Source of the DNA: Burhinus oedicnemus
Taxonomy: Eukaryota; Chordata; Aves; Charadriiformes; Burhinidae
DNA length: 64,000 bases
Direction: 5' to 3'
NCBI GenBank assembly: GCA_008921705.1
Contig: VFFE01006842.1
Span: 1,013,321 to 1,077,320, forward strand
Shown here: piece by piece, positions 62,698-64,000 of the stretch
How the letters are laid out: each line of letters starts with the position of its first letter
Position numbering within the stretch: position 1 is the stretch's first letter
Notes under the pieces: model-generated
Database searches by the model: none
Told to the model about the DNA's origin: nothing
What the model saw: only the letters and a program-made list of their open reading frames with translations
Made by a program: the position numbers and the translations under genes

Positions 62698-64000
62698 CCC
62701 CTGAAAGATTTATGTTACCACACAAATTGCAGGACAGGGTTCAATTAAATCCCATAGAAATCTTCCATAGAATTGCCATAAGTAATGTGCATACCACTAA
62801 AATGTGATGGTCTGATACTCAAGCTACACTGGGAAGTTGGCTTGAATTCTGTTTTTCCCATACACAAAAAAAATCTAAGTTGATACATGACTCCTCTGGA
62901 TTGGATTAAGTTTTATAATGACTTAAAAGCTGGGAGACGGTGCTTTCTCAATTCTACTGAAGACTTTAAGACTGAAATTATCAACTAATTGTACTTCATC
63001 AGGTGGAATCCTTTAGTTTTATCATAAACCAGAAATAAATCCCATGTTATTCACATATGCTGCTGTTATCTACTTAATTCTACAATTACAATTCACATTA
63101 AGCAGTAGCGTTGGTATTCTACCTCATTCTCAAAACCTGTTGCATTTTGCTGATGGACTTATGTATAGTGCCTGATTATCATTCTAAAAAACATCTTAAT
63201 AGTGTCAAAAGTCTCCTCTGTGAGATAGTAAATAAATGTCTTGGTTCATTCTGAAGAAAGAAATGAGTGCAGTCACTTGGAATTATAGCCTGCTTTCTGG
63301 ATGCAGATCTATTAATTTTAGGCATTGAGGCAGACAAACCAAGGTGAACGGTCACTGTTAGTACCTCCTACAGTCCCAGGGAGAAAGGCTCTCTAGAAGG
63401 TGATCCAGGGCCTAGATGGAGTGAACTGATCTCTTTTAAGAACTCATCTTTTTCCCTTGGACTATAAGGCGAATCTGTGCTAATGGATATCTAGTAGGTT
63501 AAGTATCAGCTAAGTATCAAAATATGAGGAAGAATGAACTAGGACCTACGCTTCTATTCTGTTTTTTTAACAAATATTTAGTGTCTGGAAGAGGGAGTGT
63601 GCCTGCTCAGCTAGCCATGATTACAAATGCAACTTCACAGATCCATCTTCATCTCTAATGACCAGGTGACCCTGCTGCTTTACTTACAACGGTAACTTGT
63701 AAAACTCTTCTCTGTTGTGACGTGGAGCATCTCCCCACAGCAAGCTAGCCCCTTTGTATTGTGTAAGTTCTTTTCATTTTGTTGTTGAACAGAGCTTTAG
63801 CACGTAGATCTCAAAGTTTAAGGGTACGTGCAGCATTATGCAGCCCGCCGTAGTCTGCGTTTCTTTCCTAGGGCATTCATCAATTTAGCTGCAGAATTCC
63901 AGTCTGGCTGCTCAGTTAAAACTTGCTCTTCATGTTGTGGTGTTACCAGTTTCGGTCTTCTTACTCCCCTGGGCTGATGATTTGCATACGGTTGACAGTT
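62698..64000. other. Non-coding, nothing firmly recognised
   Basis: A minus-strand frame of about 34 codons near 63365-63466 follows a CACAG acceptor-like site but has background codon composition, so it is not called. Confidence 0.45.

Noticed and set aside
62529..62807. 92-codon frame across the N run
   Set aside because: Translation through unknown bases and poly-T; an assembly artefact.
63365..63466. Minus-strand exon-like block near the right end
   Set aside because: Third-position composition is at background and the only donor lies beyond the stop.

Overview
This window is eukaryotic, AT-rich and almost gene-free. It reads as an intergenic or intronic stretch of a bird genome. The clearest evidence is a series of CR1 LINE copies with the avian type of 3' end (short ATTCTATG- or ATTCTGTG-like octamer repeats next to a GGTTGGAA/TTCCAACC block), fragments of CR1 reverse transcriptase, and one avian-style endogenous-retrovirus solo LTR. 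Older decayed repeats of the kind shared by birds, crocodilians and turtles also occur. Nothing bacterial, phage-like or CRISPR-like is present, and I found no rRNA or tRNA gene.

Layout. 1-5 kb: two CR1 copies tail to tail (2.3-3.2 kb) and an ancient CR1-like relic (4.7-5.0 kb). 8.4-9.9 kb: a decayed CR1 followed by a longer CR1 carrying part of the reverse transcriptase. 13.2 kb: an imperfect 160-bp palindrome that I cannot assign to any repeat family. 18-20.5 kb: an exon-like segment, an ancient palindromic repeat, an old CR1 relic and a young CR1 copy ('A'). 25.1-26.9 kb: an old CR1 split in two by a young CR1 ('B'), which is nearly identical to A and lies inverted to it about 5 kb away. 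28-38 kb: several ancient CR1 relics and a 1.2-kb CR1 with most of the C-terminal half of ORF2 (35.5-36.7 kb). 41.5 and 61.4 kb: MIR/L2-like relics. 46.1-47.2 kb: a very old CR1/L3-like LINE on the minus strand. 50.6-51.2 kb: the solo LTR, with TATA box and polyadenylation signal. 58.8-62 kb: a cluster of minus-strand open blocks with splice-site-like borders, the best candidate for a real protein-coding gene here. 62.65 kb: a short assembly gap between C and T homopolymers.

No set of genes works together in this window. What can be supported is a record of repeat insertions plus one tentative, unidentified multi-exon gene on the minus strand near the right end. Repeat names rest on resemblance to families I know; no alignment was run. 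Exon calls were made by eye from frame, splice consensus and third-position base composition, and should be read as hypotheses.
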